This document shows positions 35,822-44,129 of a DNA stretch of 64,000 nt, one piece after another. Both the position numbers and the translations under genes were made by a program. The stretch spans positions 62,001-126,000 of the forward strand of contig NC_014918.1 in assembly GCF_000185905.1 (NCBI RefSeq). Reading direction: 5' to 3'. This stretch comes from Mesorhizobium ciceri biovar biserrulae WSM1271 (GTDB lineage: Bacteria > Pseudomonadota > Alphaproteobacteria > Rhizobiales > Rhizobiaceae). How positions within the stretch are numbered: position 1 is the stretch's first letter; every line of letters begins with the position of its first letter. A model generated the notes under the pieces. The model was not told the DNA's origin and searched no databases. It saw only the letters and a program-made list of their open reading frames with translations.

Positions 35822-36392
35822 GTTGTGAACTCCTACGCAGTGAATCGCACAACGTACGACTACGGCCGAAGTTGCGAGGCGGCTGCTTTGATTTTAAGGA
35901 ACCCCGACTTCGGGCAAGCGGTCGCAAAAATCGAGACAGTGGCGCACGTGCTGAAATGGAACAATCAAGCGCGCAAGTTGGCACGATGGCGGGATTTTGA
36001 ACGAAGCACTCCTCTCCTCGCTATCGACTCCAGTCGGGTAAGGCCCGCTCCGAGCCACGGTTCTTGCACGCCCTTTGCAAAAGGCGCCAATCGAGGCCGA
36101 ACGAACTGCGCTCGGAATTGCTTTACAGCCGCCAACAGGCTGCGCGGTCGCGTCGTTTTTCGTCGCTTAATGGCACAGCGATGGCGAAGGTGGCGGACGA
36201 GCCTTAAGCACCAGCTTACGAGTATGCGTGCCTCGCTGGCGAGCTTGCCCACATTCGCGCGAACTAGAGACGCTGGCGATACGTGCGGACAGCAGATAGC
36301 CTGACACACAGCAAGGGGCCTCCGAATGTGATGAAGCAGCCCACGCTAGGCGCGAGTTGGGCGCAGTCACTCAGCAGCTGCCGGTGTGATCA
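35822..36392. other. No supportable gene
   Basis: About 570 bases; frames on both strands are weak. Confidence 0.45.
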
Positions 36393-38027
36393 TCACCGAC
36401 GAAGCCTGTCGGCGAGACGGAGCCCAAGGGCCAAGATCGTCAAGGTGGGATTCGCCTGGCTGGATGTTGCCAGAACCGAGCCGCCCGCGATGTGCAGGTT
36501 CATCAGTCCATGAACTCGGCATTCAGCATCAACAACCCCGTCGGTCGGGCTCGCAGACATTCGCGTGGTACCGAGATGATGACCGTCCATGGCGCCTGAT
36601 TTGCCTGCCATTTCGACCACATGGCCAGGTTCAAATCCTGAAATGGTAGCTCCGATCTTCTCCAGCTTCCAACCGAGCAGTCGATAGGCGCGCGCGACGC
36701 TTTGGAGATCGTTGTTCGTGATTTTCCAATCGACGCGCAGCTTCGGCATACCCAATCGGTCGCGTTCGCTCACCAACGTCAGTCTGCTTGCGGGGTTCGG
36801 CTCCTGTTCCGAATGAAACTCAAGATTGACCACATTAGCGCGCGGACCCAATACGATGGAGGGCAGCTTTCGCCGCGTGAACGTTCTGTTCGCCATCCAG
36901 CCCAAACCGAAGCGCCCGAGGCGCACTGGCGACGATACGACGTTCTGAACGTGCGCGAGCTTTTGGTCCAGCGTCACTGAATGCTGCTGCCGACCTCTGA
37001 GGTGTTTCGGGAGAAATGTCCTTTTCACGAGATACATCGCCGAGAGGATCGGGTCGTTGTGTCTGGGATCGGCTGGATCTGGCAGATGGGTGCGGAAGAT
37101 CTGGTTGAGCAAGCAATGCTCCCGCTGCGCTTGCTCCGTGAGCGACAGCCGCCTTCGGCAGTAGATGCCGGCCGCGTCCCGCTCGTAGCCAAAAGCCACC
37201 GCCTGCTGGGCGTTCGGCAACTTTAGTGCTCCGACTGTGGCTCCCAGATGGGCCATATAGAAACGACCGAGCTGATCTCGGGCATTGCCGATACCAGCCG
37301 GCATCACATCATTCGAGGCAAGTAGCAATCGGGTGGTCTCAAAACCGCCGGCGGCTACAATGTAATGGCAAGCCGTGACCTCACGCTTTGTGCCCTTCAA
37401 GTCAACACAGTCGATGTGGTGGACGCAACGCCCGTTCGGCGCCAGGCGAATTCCCGTCGCCGCAGCGTTTAACCAGATGTGGATATGACGCGAAGTCCGC
37501 AGCAACCCGGAAAGCCGTTTCCACACGTTGGTTGGTCGACTAAACCGCTCCAGGCGGGTCCTGAACAAATCGCCGTCGACGCCCTCGAATAGCTCAACGC
37601 GAGAACCAGGCAACGCGCTTGTTGGATCGTAGTCGTAAGACCCGACCTCGATCACCTCGTGCGCCCGACGGTAGTAGGGCAGCAGGGTTTCATAGGTGAT
37701 CGGCCAGCCCGAATTGCACACCCATTCGCGCTTCTGGAAGTCGATGCTATCGAACGGCACGCAGCGGCCACCCCATGCTCGGCTCGATCCTCCCAGCGCT
37801 CGTATCCGGAAATTCTGGACAGGCGGGTGGACGAGGGGATCTGCGACAATGCCGTGGTAGAGCTCCTGCGATCTATTGGTCTGCCACCTGCCGCCCGCTT
37901 CCAGAACGCAGACGCGTAGCTTTGCATTTTCGAGCGCGGCGGCAATGGCCAGGCCGACAGTGCCACCTCCGACAATGCAGATGTCGTAGGCAAGTCCGTC
38001 GCCCGCTGCGGTGAATTGAGCGATCAA
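36393..38027 (-). CDS. GMC-family FAD oxidoreductase
   Basis: A 544-residue flavoprotein: dinucleotide motif YDICIVGGGTVGLAIAAALE at the start, ALGGSSRAWGGRCVPFD (about 75, GMC signature), FAD/substrate regions, and a C-terminal end with HIAGGSVLATSSQANPTLTI as in GMC oxidoreductases such as choline or fructose dehydrogenases. The substrate is not predictable; related rhizobial enzymes oxidise sugars or alcohols. No operon partner. Confidence 0.9.
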   Translation of the reverse strand: MIAQFTAAGDGLAYDICIVGGGTVGLAIAAALENAKLRVCVLEAGGRWQTNRSQELYHGIVADPLVHPPVQNFRIRALGGSSRAWGGRCVPFDSIDFQKREWVCNSGWPITYETLLPYYRRAHEVIEVGSYDYDPTSALPGSRVELFEGVDGDLFRTRLERFSRPTNVWKRLSGLLRTSRHIHIWLNAAATGIRLAPNGRCVHHIDCVDLKGTKREVTACHYIVAAGGFETTRLLLASNDVMPAGIGNARDQLGRFYMAHLGATVGALKLPNAQQAVAFGYERDAAGIYCRRRLSLTEQAQREHCLLNQIFRTHLPDPADPRHNDPILSAMYLVKRTFLPKHLRGRQQHSVTLDQKLAHVQNVVSSPVRLGRFGLGWMANRTFTRRKLPSIVLGPRANVVNLEFHSEQEPNPASRLTLVSERDRLGMPKLRVDWKITNNDLQSVARAYRLLGWKLEKIGATISGFEPGHVVEMAGKSGAMDGHHLGTTRMSASPTDGVVDAECRVHGLMNLHIAGGSVLATSSQANPTLTILALGLRLADRLRR

Positions 38028-38591
38028 CGTTCACTCCGGATTTGTTCGATCCCCGAAGGCACGCTCCCACCCTTCGCGCCCGGCTTGGGCGAAGCAGGTA
38101 GCGCGCGAGGAGCAGTTGGCAACCACCCAATTGATCGCATTTGAAGCGCCGGCCCAAAAGAGGTGGCTTTGGTGACGAGGTCCGTGACGACTTCAAGGGG
38201 CCCGAACCGGAAGAGTTTTTGTCGCGACCACCCTCAAAGGGGCATGGTTATGGTGAACGCTACTTCTCAGCCTGAGTTCGGTGGTGGTATTCCGGTTCGA
38301 TCCGCGAGATTTCCCGCCCATGGCTCGCCGACAGACACGCTGTTGGCTCCGGCTGAAGCCTTGCCTCTGCTTGCGAGGTTGCCATGGCGATCCGGAACCT
38401 CGAGGCATGTGGAGAGTTGTCCAGCAGCCCAGCGGAGATCCAAGCCATGGCGCCACCAGATGCCAGTTCCGGCGCCGCCGCGCAGCCGAAACGCTCTGGC
38501 GTGCCGGCAACCCCATGGCCGGCAGGGCACAAGGCTTCCGGAGCAGGATTATCGATAGACGGGCGCCCAACGATATGAAGGACAATGGCCC
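38028..38591. other. Intergenic region with orphan promoter
   Basis: Contains an exact plus-strand GGAAC-N17-GTT at 38394-38418. A 43-codon frame (ATG 38448) and the 38592 gene lie downstream; I do not accept the short frame. Confidence 0.4.
38394..38418 (+). promoter_or_regulatory. EcfG-type promoter, possible driver of 38592
   Basis: Exact GGAAC-N17-GTT, about 170 bases before the next supported gene. Confidence 0.4.
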
Positions 38592-38900
38592 ATGAACGTC
38601 GCCAACCTGCAACTGGAAGGTCTGCTTATGGCGGTCGCTGCCATCAATAACGCCCTGGTCCGGAGGGGCCTTCTTTCGGTTGATGATATCGACATGGCTT
38701 TGAAGACCGCGGAGGCCTCGTTCACGGCTGATGAGCGCCTCTTCGAGGACATGTCGCCCGCCAACCGGGACGCAGTCTGTTTTCCTTTGCGGCTTTTGCG
38801 GTTGGCTAACACCAAACAGTTCGAAGCGGGTGTGCCACCGTTTGCCGAGCTGGCCAGGCAAGTCGGGATAACCAAGCAGCCCTACAACGATCAGCTGTGA
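38592..38900 (+). CDS. Hypothetical protein
   Basis: A 102-residue protein with amphipathic helices (LLMAVAAINNALVRRGLLSV, DDIDMALKTAEASF) and a conserved-looking acidic middle (LFEDMSPANRDAVCFPLRLL). The coding pattern is clear and composition uniform. No family is recognised, and the ribosome site before ATG 38592 is poor. Confidence 0.65.
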   Translation: MNVANLQLEGLLMAVAAINNALVRRGLLSVDDIDMALKTAEASFTADERLFEDMSPANRDAVCFPLRLLRLANTKQFEAGVPPFAELARQVGITKQPYNDQL

Positions 38901-39443
38901 AGGGAGGAAGATAGGCAGGTGCAGGGAATCGTCGTGGTCAACAAGGTGGTCGAATTCCGGGGAGAGGCGGTGACCGCATACCGTGACGGTCACGCACACT
39001 GCTGCATGCCGCCGCTTTCGGGGAGGCGGGCCGCGACCCTGGACGCGAGACCATTCCCGCATTGAACCCGTAGCTCTGGCGAAGGCACTACATGGAATAT
39101 TTTCGAGCACAAGGAACATGTCAGCCCACGGGTGTTTAGGCCGGAATGACAATCATCGCCGTCACGACAATGAACTACCCTCTCGCCGACTTCCCTGGCC
39201 CGAAGCGACGCAGGCTCTCAGCAATTGCGCGACTGGAACGAAGCCGCGGCAAGTGGCTGGCGCAGAACCGGATCCACATGACCGGTAAGCAGAAACAGGA
39301 GCCGGTCGCTGGCAGCGAACCACAATGCGGCTGCCATGAGCCGTGCGGTTCCAGATGGTTGGCTGCATTCCAAGATCGACAGCAACCGAAACAACAAGCG
39401 CCTTTAGGGTCTGCCTGCGCGCGTGGCCTCGAAAGCCTTGGCC
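38901..39443. other. No supportable gene
   Basis: Shadow frames of the SIR2-like gene and short frames only. Confidence 0.4.
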
Positions 39444-40343
39444 ATGAACGATGACCCTGTAGATTCGCTCGCCAACGCAATTCACCACCGCAGCGCAATT
39501 CTGTTTGTTGGGGCAGGGGTGTCGATCAGTGTTGGACTCCCTTCTTGGGAGAAGCTGATAGAGCGGATGGCAAAGGAGCTCGGTGTCGACGACGAATTTT
39601 CCATGCGACGCGATCGTTTTCAAACCCTGGCCGAGTATTATCGGATCAAGCATGGCAGCATCGGGCCACTTCGCAGTTGGATGGACCGAAATTGGTCTGT
39701 CCCCAAGGACCGGATCGAGAAATCCGAGTTGCATCGTCTCATCGTGAAGCTCGATTTCCCTGTCATCTACACAACCAATTATGACCGGAACCTGGAACTG
39801 GCTTACGAAATATACGGTCGGGACTACGTGAAAGTGGCCAATGCACGCGATGTAGCGCAGGCCCGCCAGGGCGTTACCCACATCGTCAAATTCCATGGTG
39901 ATTTCGACGAGGATTCTTCCCTCGTCCTCACCGAAACGGACTACCTTGATCGTCTCTCCTTCAATTCTCCGCTGGACGTGCGTTTTCGCTCGGATGCACT
40001 CGGCAGCACGATCCTCTTCATTGGCTATAGCCTTTCCGACCCAAACATTCGGTTGTTGCTGCACCGTCTCTGGCAGACGTGGCATCGGTCCGGCTATGAG
40101 AAAGATCGCCCGCCGTCGTTCATCTTCATGACCAGCCGAAACCCTGTGGAGGAGGCCGTGCTTGGACGTTGGGGCATTTCGGTCGTCGTCGGCGAAATCG
40201 ACGAGCCGCAAGCTGCTTTGGTGGACTTCCTCAGCCGGCTGGCGGAGATGGTTGGGGACGGAGCCGAGCCTGGAGAGACGACCCATGAGGGAACCGTCGT
40301 CAGACAAAGAGCGATTGAAACAGTCAGGTCAAGGGGCAGCTAG
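39444..40343 (+). CDS. SIR2-like domain protein
   Basis: A 299-residue protein with SIR2-fold NAD-binding motifs: ILFVGAGVSISVGLPSWEKL (GAG.S, about 20), VIYTTNYDRNLELAY (TTNYD, about 110) and THIVKFHGDFDE (KFHGD, about 143), then FIGYSLSDPNIRLLL. Proteins with this domain are NAD-consuming effectors in several bacterial anti-phage systems. Here no partner gene (no adjacent TIR, HerA, Argonaute or ATPase) is present, so the role is open. ATG 39444 is preferred over GTG 39423. Confidence 0.85.
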   Translation: MNDDPVDSLANAIHHRSAILFVGAGVSISVGLPSWEKLIERMAKELGVDDEFSMRRDRFQTLAEYYRIKHGSIGPLRSWMDRNWSVPKDRIEKSELHRLIVKLDFPVIYTTNYDRNLELAYEIYGRDYVKVANARDVAQARQGVTHIVKFHGDFDEDSSLVLTETDYLDRLSFNSPLDVRFRSDALGSTILFIGYSLSDPNIRLLLHRLWQTWHRSGYEKDRPPSFIFMTSRNPVEEAVLGRWGISVVVGEIDEPQAALVDFLSRLAEMVGDGAEPGETTHEGTVVRQRAIETVRSRGS

Positions 40344-40517
40344 GCGGGCTCTCAAGGAACGCCCTACGGCAGAGAACGTCGTTCCAGAGGCGATCATAGC
40401 CAGTTTGTGTGGCCAGTTTGAAAATCGCATCCCATAGAGCATGCGATCTCCCATGTGAGCTTTCAACTATTCTGGCGGACGCGCTGGAACATTCTCGCAT
40501 CAACGAGCTTCGAAGGG
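40344..40517. other. Intergenic, promoter-like site
   Basis: GGAAC-N17-CTT at 40486-40510, one base off the stress consensus, ends eight to ten bases before the small RNA unit. Confidence 0.4.
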
Positions 40518-40587
40518 GGCACTGTTCCCGTTCAGTGTGTTTTCCCCCTGTGAGACTGCCCGCCGCCGAAAGGTGGCGGGCTTTTTT
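40518..40587 (+). ncRNA. Candidate small RNA, type I (TTCCC loop)
   Basis: Stem-loop CACTG/CAGTG (40520-40537) with TTCCC in the loop, linker TTTTCCCCC, terminator hairpin GCCCGCC.CC-GAAA-GG.GGCGGGC (40558-40581) and six T's. Same order and near-identical sequence as 3053-3120, including the T tract and the bases after it. No ORF conserved. Near-consensus stress promoter ahead. Confidence 0.65.
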
Positions 40588-40791
40588 GTTGGGACGCAAC
40601 CTTGGACATTATAGCGACCTTGGCCGGACACGCGCAGCGTCGCTTCCCATCATCGGTGCCCGAAATTGGCGACAGCTTCGAAGTCCTCCCGATGCGATCG
40701 CAATTTTTGGGATAGATGTTCGTGTGGTGCCTGTCGGCGACCTGGACGCTGCCTACCAGAACCGGCCTCCTCCGGTCCGAACCACGGCGCT
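40588..40791. other. Intergenic
   Basis: No gene seen. Confidence 0.4.
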
Positions 40792-40817
40792 GGAACCCTT
40801 GTGAAAAGATCGATGTT
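40792..40817 (+). promoter_or_regulatory. EcfG-type promoter of small RNA (18-base spacer)
   Basis: GGAAC-N17-TGTT, seven bases before CAGCTTGG of the RNA at 40825. Confidence 0.6.
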
Positions 40818-40824
40818 CGGCATG

Positions 40825-40895
40825 CAGCTTGGCCTGCACAGCCAAGCGGTCTGGTGCGGCCCGTCGCCGCCTGGTCCGTTCAGCGGCGGGCCTTT
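40825..40895 (+). ncRNA. Candidate small RNA, type II, copy A
   Basis: Begins CAGCTTGG. Stem-loop GCTTGG/CCAAGC, a linker, then GGCCCGTCGCCG paired with CGGCGGGCC and CTTT. The same layout as 3568-3648 (minus strand). A stress promoter is placed for a start at or next to its first base. Confidence 0.6.
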
Positions 40896-40962
40896 GTGTG
40901 GTGATGACGCCACCGGCATTATTTGGCCAAGCTGGGAGTGTCGCGAATCAAAGTTTGGGTGG

Positions 40963-41037
40963 CAGCTTGGCTTACAACCCCGGGCCAAGTGGTCTCAAAG
41001 CAAGACCCGTCATTGCTGATCAATGACGGGTCTTCGC
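40963..41037 (+). ncRNA. Candidate small RNA, type II, copy B
   Basis: Starts CAGCTTGG again, loop with CCCC, arm CCAAGT, linker, then a perfect 14-base-pair hairpin (41002-41034, AAGACCCGTCATTG). A GTT stands seven bases ahead as in copy A, but there is no GGAAC -35, so it may be transcribed by read-through or be inactive. Confidence 0.5.
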
Positions 41038-41174
41038 TGTGCATCGATCGATTGACCAACATCCCGAAGCTCAGCGCCGCGCCCCGTCCTTCGCACAGAG
41101 CGTTGGCGTCACACGCCTGTCATGGGACGAGCTTATTCGCTGAAGAACCGGCCTGCGGCCAGCGACCTGCGTTT
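41038..41174. other. Intergenic
   Basis: No gene seen. Confidence 0.4.
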
Positions 41175-41336
41175 TTAGGATGGCTCGACGCCGAGGTCGG
41201 TCCGCTCCTGCCTACCTGGCTGCCGTTGCCGGTCGGAGGGCGGGAGAGGAATGACCTCCTGCTCACTGCGCCCGGCAGCTTCGCCGAGTTTGTATGCCGC
41301 ATATAAGGCGCCGATTCTGACTAGCCAACGGATCAT
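41175..41336 (-). CDS. Small membrane-associated protein
   Basis: A 53-residue protein, MIRWLVRIGALYAAYKLGEA, with a short hydrophobic start and a charged polar tail. Ribosome site AAAGGAG and an exact stress promoter (41358-41382) precede it. Such single-helix proteins are frequent in the EcfG regulons of rhizobia (inference). Confidence 0.75.
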   Translation of the reverse strand: MIRWLVRIGALYAAYKLGEAAGRSEQEVIPLPPSDRQRQPGRQERTDLGVEPS

Positions 41337-41357
41337 CGCGATCTCCTTTGGCGCCAG

Positions 41358-41382
41358 AACACAGCGGCTTTCGATATGTTCC
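41358..41382 (-). promoter_or_regulatory. EcfG-type promoter
   Basis: Exact GGAAC-N17-GTT on the minus strand, 21 bases before ATG 41336; it lies inside the frame 41333-41578, which speaks against that frame being a gene. Confidence 0.7.
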
Positions 41383-41761
41383 ACATGCTGGAAGCGCCAC
41401 CCTCCGCATCGTGCAGAATGGCGAGTGCTACAGACCATCGCGGCATGCCGACGTTTGGCATGTCTATCAGTGTCGATGCTCTCATCAACGCCTCGGCAAT
41501 CTTTATCATTTCATCTCGGCCATCGTAATCTGTGCGCCGCGGCAAGGTGCTTGCAGCGGATGAAGGCCGCTCGATCATGTGGCGGCCGCTACGGGACGCC
41601 GTCCTAAACGTGAAGCCAGGCTCAAACGAACCTCCTCGGTTTTATGAACCAAAGCTCTGCCGTCGTCGCTGTCATGCAACGAGATGGTCAGAAAACGAGT
41701 GATCGAACCAAGCATCAGCCGGACGTGCTGGCAGGCGAACACTCTTCCGCTGCCTCGTCGG
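41383..41761. other. Intergenic
   Basis: An 81-codon minus frame (41333-41578) overlaps the next gene by ATGA but contains its promoter; not accepted. Confidence 0.4.
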
Positions 41762-42049
41762 TTACCCTTCCCGTCCCGGTGGAGCGTCACTGGCCTTGTC
41801 GTTGCCTTGTAAGCTGGGGCACTCGCGCGGCCTCGTTGTCCCTCGCTGCGAGACTGTCGTCAGACGCTTGGTATATCTGTCGAACAATTCCACCTTTTCT
41901 GGATAGGTAAGGCGGTGTAAACGCTGGCAACCTTCGCACCGATAGTGGGCGGCAGCGATGAACCAACGCCCCGGTTTGATGAAAGCCGTTCCGCATGCCG
42001 GACATTCGAGCGTCATCTCAATCGAAGACAGTGTCTGGGGGAGCGGCAT
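41762..42049 (-). CDS. Small zinc-ribbon protein
   Basis: A 95-residue protein with CPAC (16-19) and CEGC (38-41) in zinc-ribbon spacing, followed by a polar tail. It is the complete version of the 3222 copy and a paralogue of 6852. It follows the 42063 gene after 13 bases, so both are in one transcript from the stress promoter at 42362. The motif core YRCEGCQRLHRLTYPEKVEL may bind RNA or protein. Confidence 0.75.
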   Translation of the reverse strand: MPLPQTLSSIEMTLECPACGTAFIKPGRWFIAAAHYRCEGCQRLHRLTYPEKVELFDRYTKRLTTVSQRGTTRPRECPSLQGNDKASDAPPGREG

Positions 42050-42062
42050 CAGGTCCCGTGGC

Positions 42063-42338
42063 TCAAACCGCCGCCGCCAGAAGCAGCGTTATACCCACGA
42101 CCGTCGACCCACAGATCGTCGCTAGAAGCACAATCGGCCGCGGATACTCGGTGGGTGCTGCGCTGGTGAGGTCGGAACCTCGAAATCTCACGGCGCTGGG
42201 CGACTGGACGTCGGCAGCGGTAGACTTGTCATTGCACGCTAGCACAGAAAGACGCTGGGCGATATCGGCGGCGATGAGAGGATCGTCCGACACCAACTTC
42301 GACCAGTCCGAAACAGTGCCGATTTCGTGATGCAACAT
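42063..42338 (-). CDS. Small membrane protein
   Basis: A 91-residue protein with a hydrophilic first part (LVSDDPLIAADIAQRLSVLA) and one C-terminal membrane helix (VLLATICGSTVVGITLLL). It is the first gene of an operon with the zinc-ribbon gene. Its last 14 codons are duplicated at 3430-3475. Confidence 0.7.
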   Translation of the reverse strand: MLHHEIGTVSDWSKLVSDDPLIAADIAQRLSVLACNDKSTAADVQSPSAVRFRGSDLTSAAPTEYPRPIVLLATICGSTVVGITLLLAAAV

Positions 42339-42361
42339 CGTTCCCTCCCAGGTGATCGCAC

Positions 42362-42386
42362 AACTGCGAGATCTGACCTTTGTTCC
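42362..42386 (-). promoter_or_regulatory. EcfG-type promoter of zinc-ribbon operon
   Basis: Exact GGAAC-N17-GTT on the minus strand, 23 bases before ATG 42338. Confidence 0.75.
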
Positions 42387-42455
42387 TTTGATTTTTGCGA
42401 GGGGGGAAGTCGCGCCCGCTGCCTCGATGGACGGCGGGTCACATGCGACTGATCG

Positions 42456-42668
42456 CTATTTCCGGGGCTCCGGGAACTTGATTATCGTCGCGCTGTCTTC
42501 CGGCTCCAGCGGCTCGTGGCCAGGCCGTTCGTGCCACATGACTTGCCGCAAATCGGTCTGATCGACTTTCTGGCCGCAAGATGGACACGCGTAGAAGCGG
42601 TCCTTTTCGCGAATGCAATTACCCCCGTTGCGGGGGATGCGAGGTCCAAGGTCAGACAGTTTTGTCAT
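42456..42668 (-). CDS. Small zinc-finger-like protein
   Basis: A 70-residue protein with one CPSC pair (30-33) and a downstream MWHERPGHEPL, which could complete a CCHH site. The frame is open upstream to 42797, but I took the ATG at 42668. The frame GGAAC-N17-ATT lies just ahead, a variant of the stress consensus. Confidence 0.55.
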   Translation of the reverse strand: MTKLSDLGPRIPRNGGNCIREKDRFYACPSCGQKVDQTDLRQVMWHERPGHEPLEPEDSATIIKFPEPRK

Positions 42669-42724
42669 GGCGACGAAAATCACCGCCGGAGGAAAAAGTT
42701 CCCGCCATTTCAGCAAAAACCAAC

Positions 42725-42749
42725 GGAACACTCTTTGGCGCCCGAGGTT
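42725..42749 (+). promoter_or_regulatory. EcfG-type promoter before DUF768 remnant
   Basis: Exact GGAAC-N17-GTT, about 100 bases before the broken DUF768 gene. Confidence 0.5.
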
Positions 42750-42852
42750 CGATGAGCTGAAAGCATCGTGACTGCATGGACGCTTCCGCCAGCCCATCGA
42801 CAGCCTCTATGGCACGATCCACGATGCCATCTCCACTACGATCCTGGTTTGA

Positions 42853-43118
42853 CCGGATGATGCTCGCGGCCGCAGGTTCCTCGACGATTGGATCGCGAGC
42901 CATCTGCCGTTTCCAGAACCGGCTCCCCCCATGGCTGCCAGCGACCTTGCGGACCAGCCGCCGGTGATGCCGGTACCAAGCCTGACGAGGTCAATGAAGA
43001 AGTCAGGAGCGTATCCGAAGTAATGTTCAAACGATGCATACAGCAACGACGCCTCACCGGCTTGACCGGTTTCTTGGCTCGCCCCTTTAGGTGGGCCGTG
43101 GGTCAAGTGGATTGCTAA
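42853..43118 (+). pseudogene. DUF768 gene, frameshifted
   Basis: One frame reads GRRFLDDWIASHLPFPEPAP and MAASDLAD. The next gives DAGTKPDEVNEEVRSVSEVM. Together they match the intact DUF768 protein at 6608 (RG.NFL.KWIAN...PD.VSI.EL; DEDVDSLYRIF). No start codon remains in frame and one frameshift is needed. The tail (LTGFLARPFRWAV) is unrelated. Confidence 0.7.
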
Positions 43119-43142
43119 TACGAGGCTCAAGGACCTTTATCG

Positions 43143-43436
43143 TTATGCTTGTCTCTGCCGGCTGCGCCACATTCTATTGGTGGTGGAGAGACTGCTATGC
43201 CCTTCAGGGCGGGCTAGCGATGGAGCGCCTTCGAAGGTGAAAGCAATTCCCGCGTCCTCAAACGCCTGACGCATGGCCGCGATCTTGTGGGGACGCGGAT
43301 TTCGAATACCGTTCTCAAAATCTCTGATCGTCATTTCGCTAACGCTCGCTTTTGCGGCAAGCCGTACTCGCGGCCAGTTCAGCAGGGCGCGTGCTGCTCT
43401 CGATTGAGCTGGTGAAAGTTGGGTTCGGTTGTCCAT
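43143..43436 (-). CDS. XRE-family transcriptional regulator
   Basis: A 97-residue DNA-binding protein with a helix-turn-helix: QSRAARALLNWPRVRLAAKA, SVSEMTIRDFENGIRNPRPH (recognition helix), and a short C-terminal tail. It resembles the small HTH regulators near stress and phage genes in rhizobia. The predicted stress promoter puts transcription start within a base or two of the ATG, so the mRNA may be leaderless. Confidence 0.8.
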   Translation of the reverse strand: MDNRTQLSPAQSRAARALLNWPRVRLAAKASVSEMTIRDFENGIRNPRPHKIAAMRQAFEDAGIAFTFEGAPSLARPEGHSSLSTTNRMWRSRQRQA

Positions 43437-43444
43437 AGGATTTG

Positions 43445-43470
43445 AACATTCGATACGTCTAAAATGTTCC
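43445..43470 (-). promoter_or_regulatory. EcfG-type promoter, leaderless geometry
   Basis: GGAAC-N18-GTT; GTT ends eight bases before ATG 43436. Confidence 0.5.
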
Positions 43471-43636
43471 TTCGATCTATGCGACGATCGAAGGATCGAG
43501 CAATTCCCGTCGCGGGGGACGTCACGAGCGATGTCTCAGCAATGCATGCGACAGGCAATAGGCGGGCACCGGGACGGGGGGCAAGCAGTGGGCGCCTGAA
43601 GCGAGCGCTGCGGGTTGGCGGGCGTCCGCCGCTATC

Positions 43637-43661
43637 GCAACCAACCCTGTTGCGGCTCGTT
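43637..43661 (+). promoter_or_regulatory. Near-consensus EcfG promoter (GCAAC)
   Basis: GCAAC-N16-CGTT, one base off, seven bases before the stem-loop of the RNA at 43669. Confidence 0.5.
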
Positions 43662-43665
43662 GACC

Positions 43666-43727
43666 TATGCTGGTTGGTCCCAGCACACTCCAGAACCTGC
43701 CCGCCACTTCGCGGTGGCGGGCTTTTT
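43666..43727 (+). ncRNA. Candidate small RNA, type I relative
   Basis: Stem-loop TGCTGG/CCAGCA (43668-43685), a short linker, then GCCCGCCAC/GTGGCGGGC (43699-43722) and a TTTTT run. It shares the architecture and terminator of the 3053 and 40518 units, with a different 5' loop (TTGGTC). A near-consensus stress promoter is spaced correctly. Confidence 0.6.
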
Positions 43728-43737
43728 GTGAATCAGC

Positions 43738-43762
43738 GGAACCTGATATGTCGCGGCAGGTT
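43738..43762 (+). promoter_or_regulatory. EcfG-type promoter after terminator
   Basis: Exact GGAAC-N17-GTT, placed just after the small RNA terminator as at 3129. A hairpin CGGCAGCG/CGCTGCCG follows at about 43772-43792; product unknown. Confidence 0.45.
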
Positions 43763-44079
43763 GGAAAAGCGGCAGCGTCCCCCGCTGCCGGTCGAGGTCC
43801 CCAAGCCTCGTCCGGGTCCGCCTCTACCCGCAAGTGGGGCGGACCCACTAAATATGTTGCGGATCAAGGCGACCTGGTTTCCGAAAGCCGTTATTACTGG
43901 TCGTTGACGGGCGTTCAAGCTGGCGCTGCTACACACCTCCTGGCAAGCACTCTATCTTGTCTGGGCCCGACTAAAGCCCGACATGGAATCGCAAAGGTCT
44001 GACCTGTGAAACAATGAAGCCTTTTCCACATTTGGAAATGTGACCGTCGATCATCGTCCCTTCATCGTCGGTTGGTTGA

Positions 44080-44111
44080 TACCCGCCACGGCTCGCTTGG
44101 CGTGGCGGGTA
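44080..44111 (+). other. Hairpin upstream of small gene
   Basis: Perfect 11-base-pair stem TACCCGCCACG/CGTGGCGGGTA with a 10-base loop, 18 bases before ATG 44130. It has no T tract, so it may be a leader structure rather than a terminator. Confidence 0.6.
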
Positions 44112-44129
44112 CTCATTCATGGAGAGCGT

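Noticed and set aside
39162..40307. 381-codon minus-strand frame
   Set aside because: Antisense to the SIR2-like gene; its protein has no domain pattern.
40518..41037. Hairpin array considered as a CRISPR-like repeat
   Set aside because: Units differ in length and sequence, have no constant spacer size and have promoters and terminators of their own.
41333..41578. 81-codon minus frame overlapping the 41175 gene by ATGA
   Set aside because: An exact stress promoter for the downstream gene lies inside it, and it has no recognisable family.
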